Positions 35,011-43,510 of a DNA stretch of 64,000 bases are shown here, piece after piece (position 1 is the first letter of the stretch; every line of letters starts with the position of its first letter). A program made the position numbers and the translations under genes. The stretch is from an uncultured Acidimicrobiaceae bacterium (GTDB taxonomy: Bacteria; Actinomycetota; Acidimicrobiia; Spongiisociales; SHLN01): NCBI GenBank assembly GCA_947259275.1, contig CAMYMH010000012.1:1-64000 (forward strand), given 5' to 3'. The notes below the pieces were generated by a model, which had not been told where the DNA came from, did no database searches, and saw only the letters and a program-made list of their open reading frames with translations.

Positions 35011-35143
35011 CGAAGAGTGTCGCGCGTGATTGGGGTTTCTCTGGGCCTGGCGCCGGCGGCGCCGGCCGTCGATCAGCTCAGGCTCGGCGGCAGCTCGCAT
35101 TTCTCCGCCATGGTTACGCGCTATTCATGACGCGGCGGAGAAA
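35011..35143. repeat. Element C, copy 1 (with hairpin)
   Basis: Starts CGAAG and shares ATTGGGGTTTC, CGCCGGCGGCG, CGGCCGTCGATCA and CTCGGCGGCAG with copy 2 at 39041. It ends in a 10-bp hairpin TTTCTCCGCC (35100-35109) / GGCGGAGAAA (35134-35143), 8 nt beyond the stop of a minus-strand gene. Confidence 0.8.
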
Positions 35144-35151
35144 TCGAACGG

Positions 35152-35910
35152 CTAATACGGCGGCGGCAGGCTCTCGCCCGTCTCCAGCACGCTCTTGAGG
35201 CCGGAGACGATGTACGGGAAACCATTCGTGAAGTCGGCGTACGTCTTGCTATCGACGGCGACGTCGTACAGCTCGACGGTCAACTTGGAGGCACCGTTGG
35301 CGTCTTCCACCACCCAGACCTCACGAGCCGGGCCCTCGGCTTCCAACTCCGGGTCCCAATGGGGCGTGAAGGTGTATTCGAGGCGGTGAGGCGGGTCGAT
35401 GGCGATGACATGGCCGTCGGCAACTACCGAGCCATCGTCGCCCAGGTACCGAATCGCGCTGCCCTCGGTCCAGTCGGACTCCACCCGGGTGCCATAGAAG
35501 TACCGCACGGTGTAGTCGCCATCGGTGATGGCTTTCCAGACCTCCTTGACCTCGGCGGCAATGTAAGCCTGATATACGTGGACGGGTTTCGTCATGGGTC
35601 CTCCTCCTTCGAATCGAGCCTTCAGGTCGGCGATGGCGCCCACCGTCGGCTCCGTGTACTTGCTGATCCAGCGGTCATGGACCAGCCGGATCGGGACGGG
35701 GTTCAGATAATGGAGCTTGCTCCGCCCCTGCCGGCGGGTCGTCACCAACCCGCCCGCTTCGAGAACCCGCAGATGGCTCATCACACCGAACCGGGTCATC
35801 CCGGGAAGATGCGCACACAACTGCCCGAGCGTCTGGCCGTCTTCGACAAACAGCTTGTCGAGCAGCAGCCGCCGGCTCGGATCGTTGAGTGCCCTGAACA
35901 CCTCATCCAT
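35152..35910 (-). CDS. ArsR-type regulator fused to SRPBCC (AHSA1-like) domain
   Basis: A 252-residue fusion. Residues 1-95 are an ArsR winged helix (MDEVFRALNDPSRR, GVMSHLRVLEAGGLVTTRRQGR). From residue 106 an AHSA1/START-type SRPBCC domain follows (VYQAYIAAEVKEVWKAIT, VRYFYGTRVESDW, PHRLEYTF). The two are usually separate adjacent genes. Here they are in one frame, but an AAGGAGGAGG site precedes an in-frame ATG at 35595, so the second domain may also be made alone. Start ATG 35910 is preferred to GTG 35940 because the latter lies in the operator. Probably a ligand-sensing autorepressor. Confidence 0.9.
   Translation of the reverse strand: MDEVFRALNDPSRRLLLDKLFVEDGQTLGQLCAHLPGMTRFGVMSHLRVLEAGGLVTTRRQGRSKLHYLNPVPIRLVHDRWISKYTEPTVGAIADLKARFEGGGPMTKPVHVYQAYIAAEVKEVWKAITDGDYTVRYFYGTRVESDWTEGSAIRYLGDDGSVVADGHVIAIDPPHRLEYTFTPHWDPELEAEGPAREVWVVEDANGASKLTVELYDVAVDSKTYADFTNGFPYIVSGLKSVLETGESLPPPY
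35595..35609 (-). promoter_or_regulatory. Internal ribosome site inside the fusion gene
   Basis: On the minus strand AAGGAGGAGG (complement of 35600-35609) precedes an in-frame ATG (codon 106) by a few bases, a far better site than either upstream start has. It suggests a second translation product of 147 residues, the SRPBCC domain. Confidence 0.6.
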
Positions 35911-35922
35911 AGCCTGGATTAT

Positions 35923-35942
35923 ATGTGAGTGTTTACTCACAT
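35923..35942. promoter_or_regulatory. ArsR-type inverted-repeat operator
   Basis: A perfect repeat ATGTGAGT (35923-35930) and ACTCACAT (35935-35942) around GTTT, between the divergent fusion gene and the 35969 lipoprotein gene. It covers the GTG alternative start of the regulator and is well placed to control both promoters. Confidence 0.8.
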
Positions 35943-35968
35943 GTCAACTCCCGGTAGGCTCCCAACGC

Positions 35969-36925
35969 ATGTTCCGCCTACTCCTCCCCCTGCTCGCGCT
36001 CCTGGCCACCGCCTGCAGCCAGAGCGCGGCGGAGCCGTCCACCCTTTTGGCGACCTCCACCACTCCCGCCACCACCGCGCCCGCTACCACCCAACCTGCC
36101 AGCGGCCGGCCTCCGCGGTGCGATGTCACGTGGGAGCAGGATCGCATCGGTTCGGTGGCCTCTACCGACCTCGATGAGATCTCAGGCGCGGCGGTCAGCC
36201 GCCGGCACCCCGGGGTCATGTGGCTGCACAACGACTCGGGCGACGAAGCCGCGGTCTATGCGGCCGAGATTGGCGGCACGGATGTTGGCCGGGTCTTGCT
36301 TCCCGACCTGTCGGCCCGCGATTGGGAGGACATGGCGCGGGGGCCGGGACCAGACCCGGAGGGCGACTATCTGTACCTGGCCGACATCGGAGACAACGAC
36401 GAGCAGCGCGAGCAGGTTCTCATCCACCGCATCCCCGAGCCATTGCCCGAGTCGGGGGTCCGGACCGGCGGAGAGACCCTGCATGTCACCTATCCACAGG
36501 GACCAATCGAGGCCGAAACGCTGCTGGTCGATCCCCTGACAGGAGACATGGTGATCGCCGGCAAGGACGTGTCGGGTATCACGGCGCTGTACGGGTTGTC
36601 CGGAGAACTCGACTGGTCGGTCCCCCAGGAGGCAACATATCTGGGGGAGATCAGGCTGGGCGCATTTGCTCCCGCCACCGGCGGCGACGCCGGCACCGGC
36701 CGAATCGTGATCCGCACCTACGACGAGGTGTTCATCTGGCAGCGCCGCTCAGGCCAAAGCCTCTCCGAGGCCCTGCTTGCCCCCGGCTGCCGGGTGGCCT
36801 CGGTCGACGAGCCGCAGGGAGAAGCCATCGCGCTTACCCCAGACGAGCAGGGGTTCTACACCGTCAGCGAAGGCGTCGGCCAACCGATCTACCGGTTCCT
36901 GGGTGGCAATGAGGACGGGTCATGA
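35969..36925 (+). CDS. Predicted lipoprotein, beta-propeller-like
   Basis: A 318-residue lipoprotein (lipobox ATAC after a leucine-rich signal, Thr/Ala/Pro linker). The mature part has repeated short strands with Asp turns (RHPGVMWLHNDSGDE, YLYLADIGDNDEQRE, GPIEAETLLVDPLTGDMVI, QGFYTVSEGVGQ), the texture of a beta-propeller or NHL-like protein, possibly related to phytase-like or esterase-like extracytoplasmic proteins. Function unknown. Divergent from the ArsR-SRPBCC fusion and perhaps under the same operator. Confidence 0.75.
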   Translation: MFRLLLPLLALLATACSQSAAEPSTLLATSTTPATTAPATTQPASGRPPRCDVTWEQDRIGSVASTDLDEISGAAVSRRHPGVMWLHNDSGDEAAVYAAEIGGTDVGRVLLPDLSARDWEDMARGPGPDPEGDYLYLADIGDNDEQREQVLIHRIPEPLPESGVRTGGETLHVTYPQGPIEAETLLVDPLTGDMVIAGKDVSGITALYGLSGELDWSVPQEATYLGEIRLGAFAPATGGDAGTGRIVIRTYDEVFIWQRRSGQSLSEALLAPGCRVASVDEPQGEAIALTPDEQGFYTVSEGVGQPIYRFLGGNEDGS

Positions 36926-37004
36926 GCACCAGCCGGGAGGGCCCTTTCAGGCTCCCTTCAGGTCCGACCTCCTAGTTTGAGAGCACATCGTGAAAGGACC
37001 ACGA

Positions 37005-37328
37005 ATGAAGAAACGGACCAAGCTCATCCTCACCGGCGTGGCAGTTGTCGCGCTTTCGGCGGCCGGTGCCGGGACGGCGCTCAGCTCGGATGATGACGAC
37101 GGAACCGAGGTTCCGATAACCGGCGTCGAACTCGAGCGGGCCAGCCGGGCGGCTCTCGAGCACACCGGCGGGGGAACCGTGACCGAAACGGAAGTCGACG
37201 ACGAGGAGAGCTACTACGAGGTCGAGGTCCGCAAGCCGGACGGATCATCGGTGGATATACAGCTCGACGAGCAGTTCAACGTGGTCGATTCCACCCCCGA
37301 CGACGACGGAGCCGAGGACGACGACTGA
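37005..37328 (+). CDS. PepSY-domain exported protein
   Basis: A 107-residue protein with a Sec-type signal (about 1-30) and one PepSY unit (GVELERASRAALEHT through DIQLDEQFNVVDS), flanked by acidic runs (DDDDGTE, DDDGAEDDD). PepSY domains inhibit proteases or act in cell-envelope regulation. ATG 37005 is chosen over GTG 36990 because AAAGGA lies 6 nt upstream. Singleton. Confidence 0.88.
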   Translation: MKKRTKLILTGVAVVALSAAGAGTALSSDDDDGTEVPITGVELERASRAALEHTGGGTVTETEVDDEESYYEVEVRKPDGSSVDIQLDEQFNVVDSTPDDDGAEDDD

Positions 37329-37332
37329 CTCA

Positions 37333-37388
37333 GGCGGTAGGCATCAGGCATCCGGCATCCGGCGGTAGGCGGTGCGCGGTAGGCGGTA
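37333..37388. repeat. Period-7 tandem tract
   Basis: Eight heptads in phase, such as AGGCGGT, AGGCATC, AGGCATC, CGGCATC, CGGCGGT, AGGCGGT. Located just past the PepSY gene. Same unit family as the tract at 39004. Confidence 0.75.
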
Positions 37389-37428
37389 GCTACGGCCACC
37401 GACGCACACAATACCGGGACCCGCTGTG

Positions 37429-38952
37429 CTACCCCTGTGAAGCAAGCGCGTCGACCAGGGCCCCGGCCAGGATGTCGTAGCCGATCGGCAAGGGGTGGAT
37501 GTCAGGCGCGGCATCCAGCATATGAGTGGTGGCAGCGGTGGTGAGGCGCATCGGGCCGAATCCGTCCGCCACCACGACCCCGAGGTCATCTGCGACGGCG
37601 GCGGCGATGTCGTTGAACTCGACCAATGTCGCGTCGGTGGCCGCTTCGAGGGCGGTGCCAAGCCCGAGACTGAACGGGTTGTAGGCGGTGAGAAACATGA
37701 TGGTGGCATCTGGTGCCGCGTCCCGGATCTGCTCGAGAATGATCTTGATATCGGGGCCGTATGAGTCGAAGGTGACGCTCACGCGACTCTGACACTCGGC
37801 AGCCTCCAGCGTGTCGCTGCAGGCGTCCGATCCGAGGTGTCCAAGCAGGTTGTTGGCACCAATGTCAACCGTCACGTAGGCAACGTCGCTTGCCTCCATG
37901 AAAGCAACGGCAGCTTCCAGTTGACCTCCCCGAATGAGCGTTCCGGTGGTCTCACCCGAGATCCCGAAGTTACGAAGGCCGTAATCGGCGTTGTCACGCA
38001 TCTCGAGCTGGTGGTGAAACCGGGACACGTACCCGTCGCGAGCATCAACCACGCCAACGTTGGCGGCGAGCGAGTCGCCGAGCGCCACGTAGACCGGGCT
38101 GCCGGCAGCCGTCGTCGAGTCCACCACACCCGGCCCGAGGCGCTCGGGCGGCGCGCTAATTGCTTCCACCGCCGAGGCCGCAGCCTGCTGCAAGCCCGCC
38201 AGCAGCGCATCAGAAGTCAGGAGGTCGGTGCTGGTCTGAGTGCCGGTGATGACGATCCGATCATCGGCCAACGTGATTGATTGAACGTCGGCATCCGCCG
38301 TCGCCAGGGTCTCGTTGAAATCGGCGACTCGCTCAACCAGATCCTCGAGTGAGGTCTGTGCCAAGCCCGGCATGTCGAAGGATCCAACCGAGATGTCGGC
38401 AAGCTCAACGTGGACAGTCCCGCCTTCCAGCTCGACGCTGACCGACCCACTCGCACCGACGCCGCCACTCTTGAACTCGGCCTCGAAATCCAGCCGGCCG
38501 GCGCCGCCGTCGGCGGCTTCGACGACATCGAGAACCACCGACCGCAGAGGATTGTCTTCGACACCTTGCAGACCGTCGAGCACATAGGCGGTCATCTCCG
38601 CCTCGGTGAGTTCGAGCCGAAAGGCCACCGCGTCCCGAACGTCATCCACTTTGTCATCGGCGGATGCCAGAGCCGCCGGATCGGGAAGGTCGACTTCGCC
38701 CTCGGTGGTGGCGAGGGCATTTGCCAACTGAACGGCGCCATAGGTGATGAACGCCGCACTGGCTAGAAACACGACGAGAACGCCCACTAGCAGGCTGCGC
38801 ACGACGGGACGACTCGCAAAGAACGCGGCGATAGCGGCGGCCAGCAGCAGGATGACCACCACCAGCGCCTGAACCTCTCCCAACGTGAACAGGACCGCCA
38901 CCCCGCCGAACAGCGCCGCCAGCAACCCGAAGATGAACAGCGCAGCTTTCAT
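37429..38952 (-). CDS. Membrane SGNH/GDSL hydrolase with N-terminal LmeA-like region
   Basis: A 507-residue protein. Three hydrophobic segments (about 1-80) are followed by a 190-residue region with LmeA/DUF2993-like texture (AVAFRLELTEAEMTAYVL, GASGSVSVELEGGTVHVELADI). The C-terminal half is an SGNH hydrolase with GDS (ALGDSLAANVG, block I), DIGANNLLG (block III) and DIHPLPIGYD (block V Asp-x-x-His). It probably acts on an ester in the cell envelope or outside the cell. Start ATG 38952. Minus-strand singleton. Confidence 0.87.
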   Translation of the reverse strand: MKAALFIFGLLAALFGGVAVLFTLGEVQALVVVILLLAAAIAAFFASRPVVRSLLVGVLVVFLASAAFITYGAVQLANALATTEGEVDLPDPAALASADDKVDDVRDAVAFRLELTEAEMTAYVLDGLQGVEDNPLRSVVLDVVEAADGGAGRLDFEAEFKSGGVGASGSVSVELEGGTVHVELADISVGSFDMPGLAQTSLEDLVERVADFNETLATADADVQSITLADDRIVITGTQTSTDLLTSDALLAGLQQAAASAVEAISAPPERLGPGVVDSTTAAGSPVYVALGDSLAANVGVVDARDGYVSRFHHQLEMRDNADYGLRNFGISGETTGTLIRGGQLEAAVAFMEASDVAYVTVDIGANNLLGHLGSDACSDTLEAAECQSRVSVTFDSYGPDIKIILEQIRDAAPDATIMFLTAYNPFSLGLGTALEAATDATLVEFNDIAAAVADDLGVVVADGFGPMRLTTAATTHMLDAAPDIHPLPIGYDILAGALVDALASQG

Positions 38953-39003
38953 TGCGGGCGAACTTACCCGTGAGGGTGGGGATAGTGGTGGCTATCGGGA
39001 AAT

Positions 39004-39040
39004 AGGATCCGGCATCCGGCATCCGGCTTCAGGGATCAGG
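39004..39040. repeat. Period-7 tandem tract leading into element C
   Basis: AGGATCC, GGCATCC, GGCATCC, GGCTTCA, GGGATCA in phase directly before element C copy 2 at 39041. Confidence 0.7.
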
Positions 39041-39175
39041 CGAAGCGTGCCGGGCGTCAATGGGGTTTCCCTGCGCCTGACGCCGGCGGCGGCGGCCGTC
39101 GATCAAGCCCCGTCTCGGCGGCAGCCGTCGACTTCTCGGCCTGACGTCCCTGCCCTATCAGTGGGCCGAGAAGTG
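39041..39175. repeat. Element C, copy 2 (with hairpin)
   Basis: About 130 nt aligned over its length with 35011-35143. The 11-bp hairpin ACTTCTCGGCC (39131-39141) / GGCCGAGAAGT (39164-39174) differs from copy 1 at two paired positions, both compensated. It lies 11 nt past the stop of the minus-strand gene 39186-40349. Confidence 0.8.
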
Positions 39176-39185
39176 ACAATGGGCA

Positions 39186-40349
39186 TCAGCCATCAAACCA
39201 CTCGAAGTGTCCGGGATCGGGATTGACCCACACGTGGCCCGATGTGAGGCCGGCGGTGTAGAGGGCGACGAGCAGATCAGGATCGGTTGGCGAGAACGAC
39301 CCGTCCAACGGTTCAAAGAAGTTGATGTCGGCGGCGGCGCCGAACGAGTGGTGAGATATCGCCTGACGGCCGGAGATGAAGCGGGCGTTCCAGCAGCCCT
39401 GGAACGAGCCCCGATTGATGACCGACCCATTGCCGTCTTCATCGAGAGCCGTCATCGCTTGACGCAGCATGTCTACGAACTCTCGATGGCAAGTCACACT
39501 CCCCAGCAGGGGAATGGTCTCAGTCACGATGTTCTCGTCGCGCCAGGCCCGCTCTTGCTCAAACCCGTTGCCGGCGGGACGGATGGTGAACTCGCCGAAC
39601 CGATCCTTGAAGGCCGCCTGGGATCGCACCGAATCACCGTGTCGAAACACCAGGACCTCGCCCCAGGCGCGGATGGTGACCGGTTCGCCATCGAACGACT
39701 CAACCGCCGCCTCTAGGTCGGCGCGCCGGCCTTCGAACCAGAAAACTGCGTACTTGTCGAGGAAGTCGCCGAACACTTCCGGGTCGGGGCGGGTGGTGAT
39801 GATCTCGGCGTCTCCAACGTATTCATCGTCGATGATGCCGGCCACGGTCGCCACCAGCCCGCCCGAGAATGCGATGGTGTCACCGACCGCAAGGCGGCGC
39901 AGGGTCGCCGAGGTCGAGCCGAGCATGATCTCGTCATCGGCAAGTTCGGCGAGGGTGGCGGCTACCTCGGCCGGGACGAACTCGGCATGAGCGTCGCCGT
40001 CGAACGCGTGCACTTCAACCGGGATGACGAAGCCGCCGGTTGGCCTATCGACGATCGTGCCATCTGCCCTGGCGGTCTCCACAATCCGGGTATCTCCCAC
40101 CCGGACCATCGACACGGTTCCAACTCCGGGGATGGCCGCCAGGTCGGCAGCAAACCCCTCAATGAGGGCAGTCGGCTGCCAGGCGAGGTGCCAGTTGCTG
40201 GGGGGCTGGGTGGTGGTCGTCGTCACCGTCACGGTGGTCGTAGATTGCGGAACCGTCGTTGGCACCGTCCCGGGATCGGGCACATCATCTCCCCCGGCCG
40301 CGCTGCAAGCGGCGGCGAGGAGAGCGATCAGCAGGACGATTGGGCGCAC
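39186..40349 (-). CDS. M15-type D-Ala-D-Ala carboxypeptidase-like lipoprotein
   Basis: A 387-residue lipoprotein (lipobox AAAC, then a Thr-rich linker). The N-terminal 220 residues are of unknown fold. The C-terminal part has the VanY/M15 zinc motif: SHHSFGAAADIN (His and Asp ligands) and PDPGHFEWF (final His). Peptidoglycan trimming at the cell surface is likely. The N-terminal part may position the enzyme. Start ATG 40349; singleton, with element C copy 2 past its stop. Confidence 0.87.
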   Translation of the reverse strand: MRPIVLLIALLAAACSAAGGDDVPDPGTVPTTVPQSTTTVTVTTTTTQPPSNWHLAWQPTALIEGFAADLAAIPGVGTVSMVRVGDTRIVETARADGTIVDRPTGGFVIPVEVHAFDGDAHAEFVPAEVAATLAELADDEIMLGSTSATLRRLAVGDTIAFSGGLVATVAGIIDDEYVGDAEIITTRPDPEVFGDFLDKYAVFWFEGRRADLEAAVESFDGEPVTIRAWGEVLVFRHGDSVRSQAAFKDRFGEFTIRPAGNGFEQERAWRDENIVTETIPLLGSVTCHREFVDMLRQAMTALDEDGNGSVINRGSFQGCWNARFISGRQAISHHSFGAAADINFFEPLDGSFSPTDPDLLVALYTAGLTSGHVWVNPDPGHFEWFDG

Positions 40350-40657
40350 CGAGCGACGTTAGTGCGAGGTCGGGCCCAAGTGACCGATTCTCGAACCCCG
40401 AGTACTCCCGGCAGCCGGATCGGCAGAAGCATGTGAGCAGAGAACGTGCGGTCATTCATCGAGGAGATCCGAAAGTCGCTCTCCGAATCCGAGAAAACGC
40501 GCTATCTCGCGCTCATCGAGGAATACCGCAACCCCCGAACCGGCCGACGACGGGTAGTGCCCGCGGGCGCGGTAGCGTCACACCCGTTCCGTTTTGGCAT
40601 TACGCTTAGTGGCCGAACACCACAGAAAGTGGTCTAGTTCTAGGCGGGTGGAGAACA
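40350..40657. other. Intergenic gap, only a doubtful small frame
   Basis: 308 nt between divergent genes. It should hold promoters for the M15 lipoprotein and for the SGNH gene at 40658. The only frame is the 63-residue one at 40446. No repeat A, B or C is seen. Confidence 0.5.
40446..40637 (+). CDS. Small hypothetical protein (doubtful)
   Basis: A 63-residue frame starting at GTG 40446 that reads SFIEEIRKSLSESEKTRYLA then EEYRNPRTGRRR, plausible amphipathic helix plus basic tail. There is no clear ribosome site and no family. It ends 20 nt before the SGNH gene, so it might be a leader or nothing. Confidence 0.3.
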   Translation: MRSFIEEIRKSLSESEKTRYLALIEEYRNPRTGRRRVVPAGAVASHPFRFGITLSGRTPQKVV

Positions 40658-42175
40658 ATGCGCTCAATCAAACTGCGATTTGCCGCCGCGGCCCTCCTCA
40701 TCATGGCCGCCGGGCTCAGCGCCCCGCCCGCAATCGCGGACGCGGCCCCCCCAACCCGGATTCTGCTGGTCGGCGACTCGATCACCGCAGGCGTCGACGG
40801 CGATACCGCCTATCGCTGTGACCTGTGGAACACGCTGACTCCGGAGTATGCGGTCGATTTCGAGGGAAACGGGTCACGAGTTGGGGATTGCGGGACGGCC
40901 GGCTTCGACGCCGACCATGCGGGACAAGGCGGGATTACGACCGCCGGTTGGGTCGCAGATGTCGGACCAGGCGCGACCGCCCTCAGCTATGACGCGGCGC
41001 TCGTCCACCTCGGGACGAATGACAAGAACGGTGTCGATTTCGGATGGAACCAGGCGTACGTGAGCGGCACGCTCGAGCCCGCCTACCGCAACCTCATCAG
41101 CCAACTACGCCAGAACAACCCCACGGTCACCATCTATCTCGCCCAGATCATCCCCTGCCTGGATGGGCCCAACCCGGCCACCGGCTTCCTCGGCTGCGAG
41201 GTCACTCATGATGGGGGCGAAGATAACAACGGACAGCCGGTCGAAGGCATGAACGACGTGTGGGCCCGGATCGCAGGCGATTCCTCCACCCCCCAGTCTC
41301 CGATCGTGCTGGTCGACCACGGGTTGACGGCCGGAGATATCAAGCCCGACCGGGTACATCCGAACTCCTCGGGAAAGGCCAAAATGGCGGCTGCGTGGGC
41401 ATCAGCCCTCAGACCGCAGCTGGACGCCAACAACGCGTCCGACCAGGTCGTCCTGGTGGAGCCGAGCGGCCGCTGGCACATCCGCATTCCCGGGCAAGCC
41501 GACCGAACCTTCTTCTACGGCGTGCCGGGAGACGTCCCGCTGTTTGGAGACTGGGACGGCGACGGGCTGTCGACGCCCGGCGCCTGGCGTCAGGGAGCCG
41601 GGGGCGGGTTCGCCTATCTGACCAACACGTTGCCGCCGGACGGTGGAGTCGGCGTCGCCGAGGTCGACTTCTTCTTCGGCATTCCCGGCGACCAGGTGTT
41701 CGTCGGCGACTGGAACGGCGACAACCAGGACACGTTGGGCATCAACCGAGGTGGCCACATCTTCCTGACCGACACCAACGGGTCAGGCGGGGGCGCGGTG
41801 CCAACCGACTACGACTTCTGGTTCGGAACCCTCGGCGACCGGGCCTTCGGCGGTGACGCCGACGGCAACGGACGCGACAGCGTGTTCCTGTACCGCCAGT
41901 CCGACGGTTTTGTGTATTACACGAATCAGACGCCGGCCGGACCCGGCGCCGTCGCCGGCACCGCCGATTTCTTCTTCTTCGGCCTCGCCTCGGACAGCTT
42001 TGTCGCCGGCGACTGGAACCAGGACGGGGTCGACACCGCCGGCATATTCCGGGGCTCGAACACCACCGTGTACCTGAGCAACACGAATGCCAGTGGCGGT
42101 GCGCCGGCCCCGACGGACCTTTCTTACACTTGGGGGACGGCCGGCTGGACCCCGGTCAGCGGCCGCTGGCGGTAG
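40658..42175 (+). CDS. Exported SGNH hydrolase with C-terminal beta repeats
   Basis: A 505-residue exported enzyme. After a signal peptide (about 1-29) comes an SGNH domain (30-250) with GDS in ILLVGDSITAG, the block III Asn in HLGTNDKN and the Asp-x-x-His dyad in PDRVHPN. The last 240 residues contain four related repeats with a GDW/GDA turn (PLFGDWDGDG, VFVGDWNGDN, AFGGDADGNG, FVAGDWNQDG), the FG-GAP-like carbohydrate- or wall-binding type common in actinobacterial exoenzymes. It likely deacylates a polysaccharide or lipid outside the cell. Confidence 0.9.
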   Translation: MRSIKLRFAAAALLIMAAGLSAPPAIADAAPPTRILLVGDSITAGVDGDTAYRCDLWNTLTPEYAVDFEGNGSRVGDCGTAGFDADHAGQGGITTAGWVADVGPGATALSYDAALVHLGTNDKNGVDFGWNQAYVSGTLEPAYRNLISQLRQNNPTVTIYLAQIIPCLDGPNPATGFLGCEVTHDGGEDNNGQPVEGMNDVWARIAGDSSTPQSPIVLVDHGLTAGDIKPDRVHPNSSGKAKMAAAWASALRPQLDANNASDQVVLVEPSGRWHIRIPGQADRTFFYGVPGDVPLFGDWDGDGLSTPGAWRQGAGGGFAYLTNTLPPDGGVGVAEVDFFFGIPGDQVFVGDWNGDNQDTLGINRGGHIFLTDTNGSGGGAVPTDYDFWFGTLGDRAFGGDADGNGRDSVFLYRQSDGFVYYTNQTPAGPGAVAGTADFFFFGLASDSFVAGDWNQDGVDTAGIFRGSNTTVYLSNTNASGGAPAPTDLSYTWGTAGWTPVSGRWR

Positions 42176-42189
42176 CAGCAAAAGCCGGG

Positions 42190-43422
42190 CTATGGGGTGA
42201 CCGGAACCAGCCTCGACCGGTAGCGCACCAGCACCGCAACCGGAATCGCCACCAGCGACGCTCCGATCAGCGCCAGCAGTGAATAGCTTCCTGCTTCCAG
42301 CAGTGCTCCCGACGACAGCGACGCCATCGCCGCCGAGGTCCACACGATCGAGTCCGCCAGCCCCTGCAGTGGCACCCGGGCCTCGGCCGGCGCATCCTCG
42401 GTTAGGAGCGCGCTGGCGGCCACGAATCCGAAGTTCCAGCCGAGCCCCAGCAAGAAAAGCGAAGCGACCAGCAGCACCCGATCGTCACCGGCAGCGAACG
42501 AAGCCGTTACCGCCGATACCACCAGCATCATCTGTCCTGCCACGATGACCCTGGGCCGTCCGAAGCGATCGCTCAGGAATCCGGTCAGCGGCGAAAAGGC
42601 GAACATCCCGAGCGTGTGGGCTGCGATGACCAGGCCGACGATGCCGAGCTCCTCGCCTGCCCTCCGAACATGCACCGGCGTCATGGTCATGATCATGACC
42701 ATCACCACCTGTCCGGTGATGAGGGCGGCTACCGCCACCCGAACCTTCGGGTCGGCGAGTTGTGAACCTGCGGGTGCTCTCGTGGTCTCCCGACCGCGCT
42801 CCGCCGCGAACGAGAGAGGGTCGGGGCGCAGCCCGCGGGCGATCACAGCCGATGCCACCGCTGCAAAGCCGGCGGCCATTACGAACGGCCCGGTCAGGCC
42901 CTCCAGGCCGAGGCCTGCTGCCAACCTCCGGGCCGGGGCCAGCACGGCCGGGCCGACCACCGAGCCGATGGTGCCGGCCCACACCACCAGGCTGATCGCG
43001 AACGCCTGGCGGCTCACGGGCGTGATGTCCGCCGCCGCATAGCGAGACAGCCGCTCGGCCGCGATGCCGCCACCGAACACGAACATGCCGACCACGAACA
43101 GGGGAAACGATCCGGCGTTGACGGACACCGCCGCCAGCCCGGCACCGGTGGCGCTTACCGCCAGGCCAACCGCCAAGCCGACCCGGCGTCCCGACCGGGC
43201 CATGAGCCAAGCCACCGGTGGTGTGCCGACCGCGATCCCGACGGTGGCGGTCGCCGCCGGCAGCCCTCCCAGGGTGGCCGAGCCGAGCATGTCCTCGGCC
43301 GCCAGGGCGGCCACGGTCAAGACGGCGATAAACCCCGTCCGGCTGAGGGCACTGCCGGCGAACAACACCGCCAGCAGCCGTCGGCGAACCGGAGGCGGAG
43401 GCAGCTGGGCGGCTTCGGACAT
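42190..43422 (-). CDS. MFS transporter
   Basis: A 410-residue permease with about 12 membrane segments. The motif-A-like loops are WLMARSGRRVGLAVGL after helix 2 and FLSDRFGRPRVIV after helix 8. No substrate-specific motif stands out. The C-terminal sequence matches the drug/sugar type of MFS proteins in general only. Start ATG 43422; 14 nt from the SGNH stop on the other strand, so the genes converge. Confidence 0.9.
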   Translation of the reverse strand: MSEAAQLPPPPVRRRLLAVLFAGSALSRTGFIAVLTVAALAAEDMLGSATLGGLPAATATVGIAVGTPPVAWLMARSGRRVGLAVGLAVSATGAGLAAVSVNAGSFPLFVVGMFVFGGGIAAERLSRYAAADITPVSRQAFAISLVVWAGTIGSVVGPAVLAPARRLAAGLGLEGLTGPFVMAAGFAAVASAVIARGLRPDPLSFAAERGRETTRAPAGSQLADPKVRVAVAALITGQVVMVMIMTMTPVHVRRAGEELGIVGLVIAAHTLGMFAFSPLTGFLSDRFGRPRVIVAGQMMLVVSAVTASFAAGDDRVLLVASLFLLGLGWNFGFVAASALLTEDAPAEARVPLQGLADSIVWTSAAMASLSSGALLEAGSYSLLALIGASLVAIPVAVLVRYRSRLVPVTP

Positions 43423-43436
43423 CCCGGCAGTGTACG

Positions 43437-43453
43437 GCTGCCGTTACGGCAGC
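43437..43453. terminator. Short palindromic hairpin
   Basis: GCTGCCGT, one base, ACGGCAGC: a perfect 8-bp inverted repeat upstream of the MFS gene and about 58 nt past the stop of 43511-43984 on the minus strand. Could be the terminator of that gene. Confidence 0.4.
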
Positions 43454-43510
43454 TTCGGCTGCACCCAAAGACAGCTCCACTATGGGCAGCTACGGCCACC
43501 CGCTACTTAC

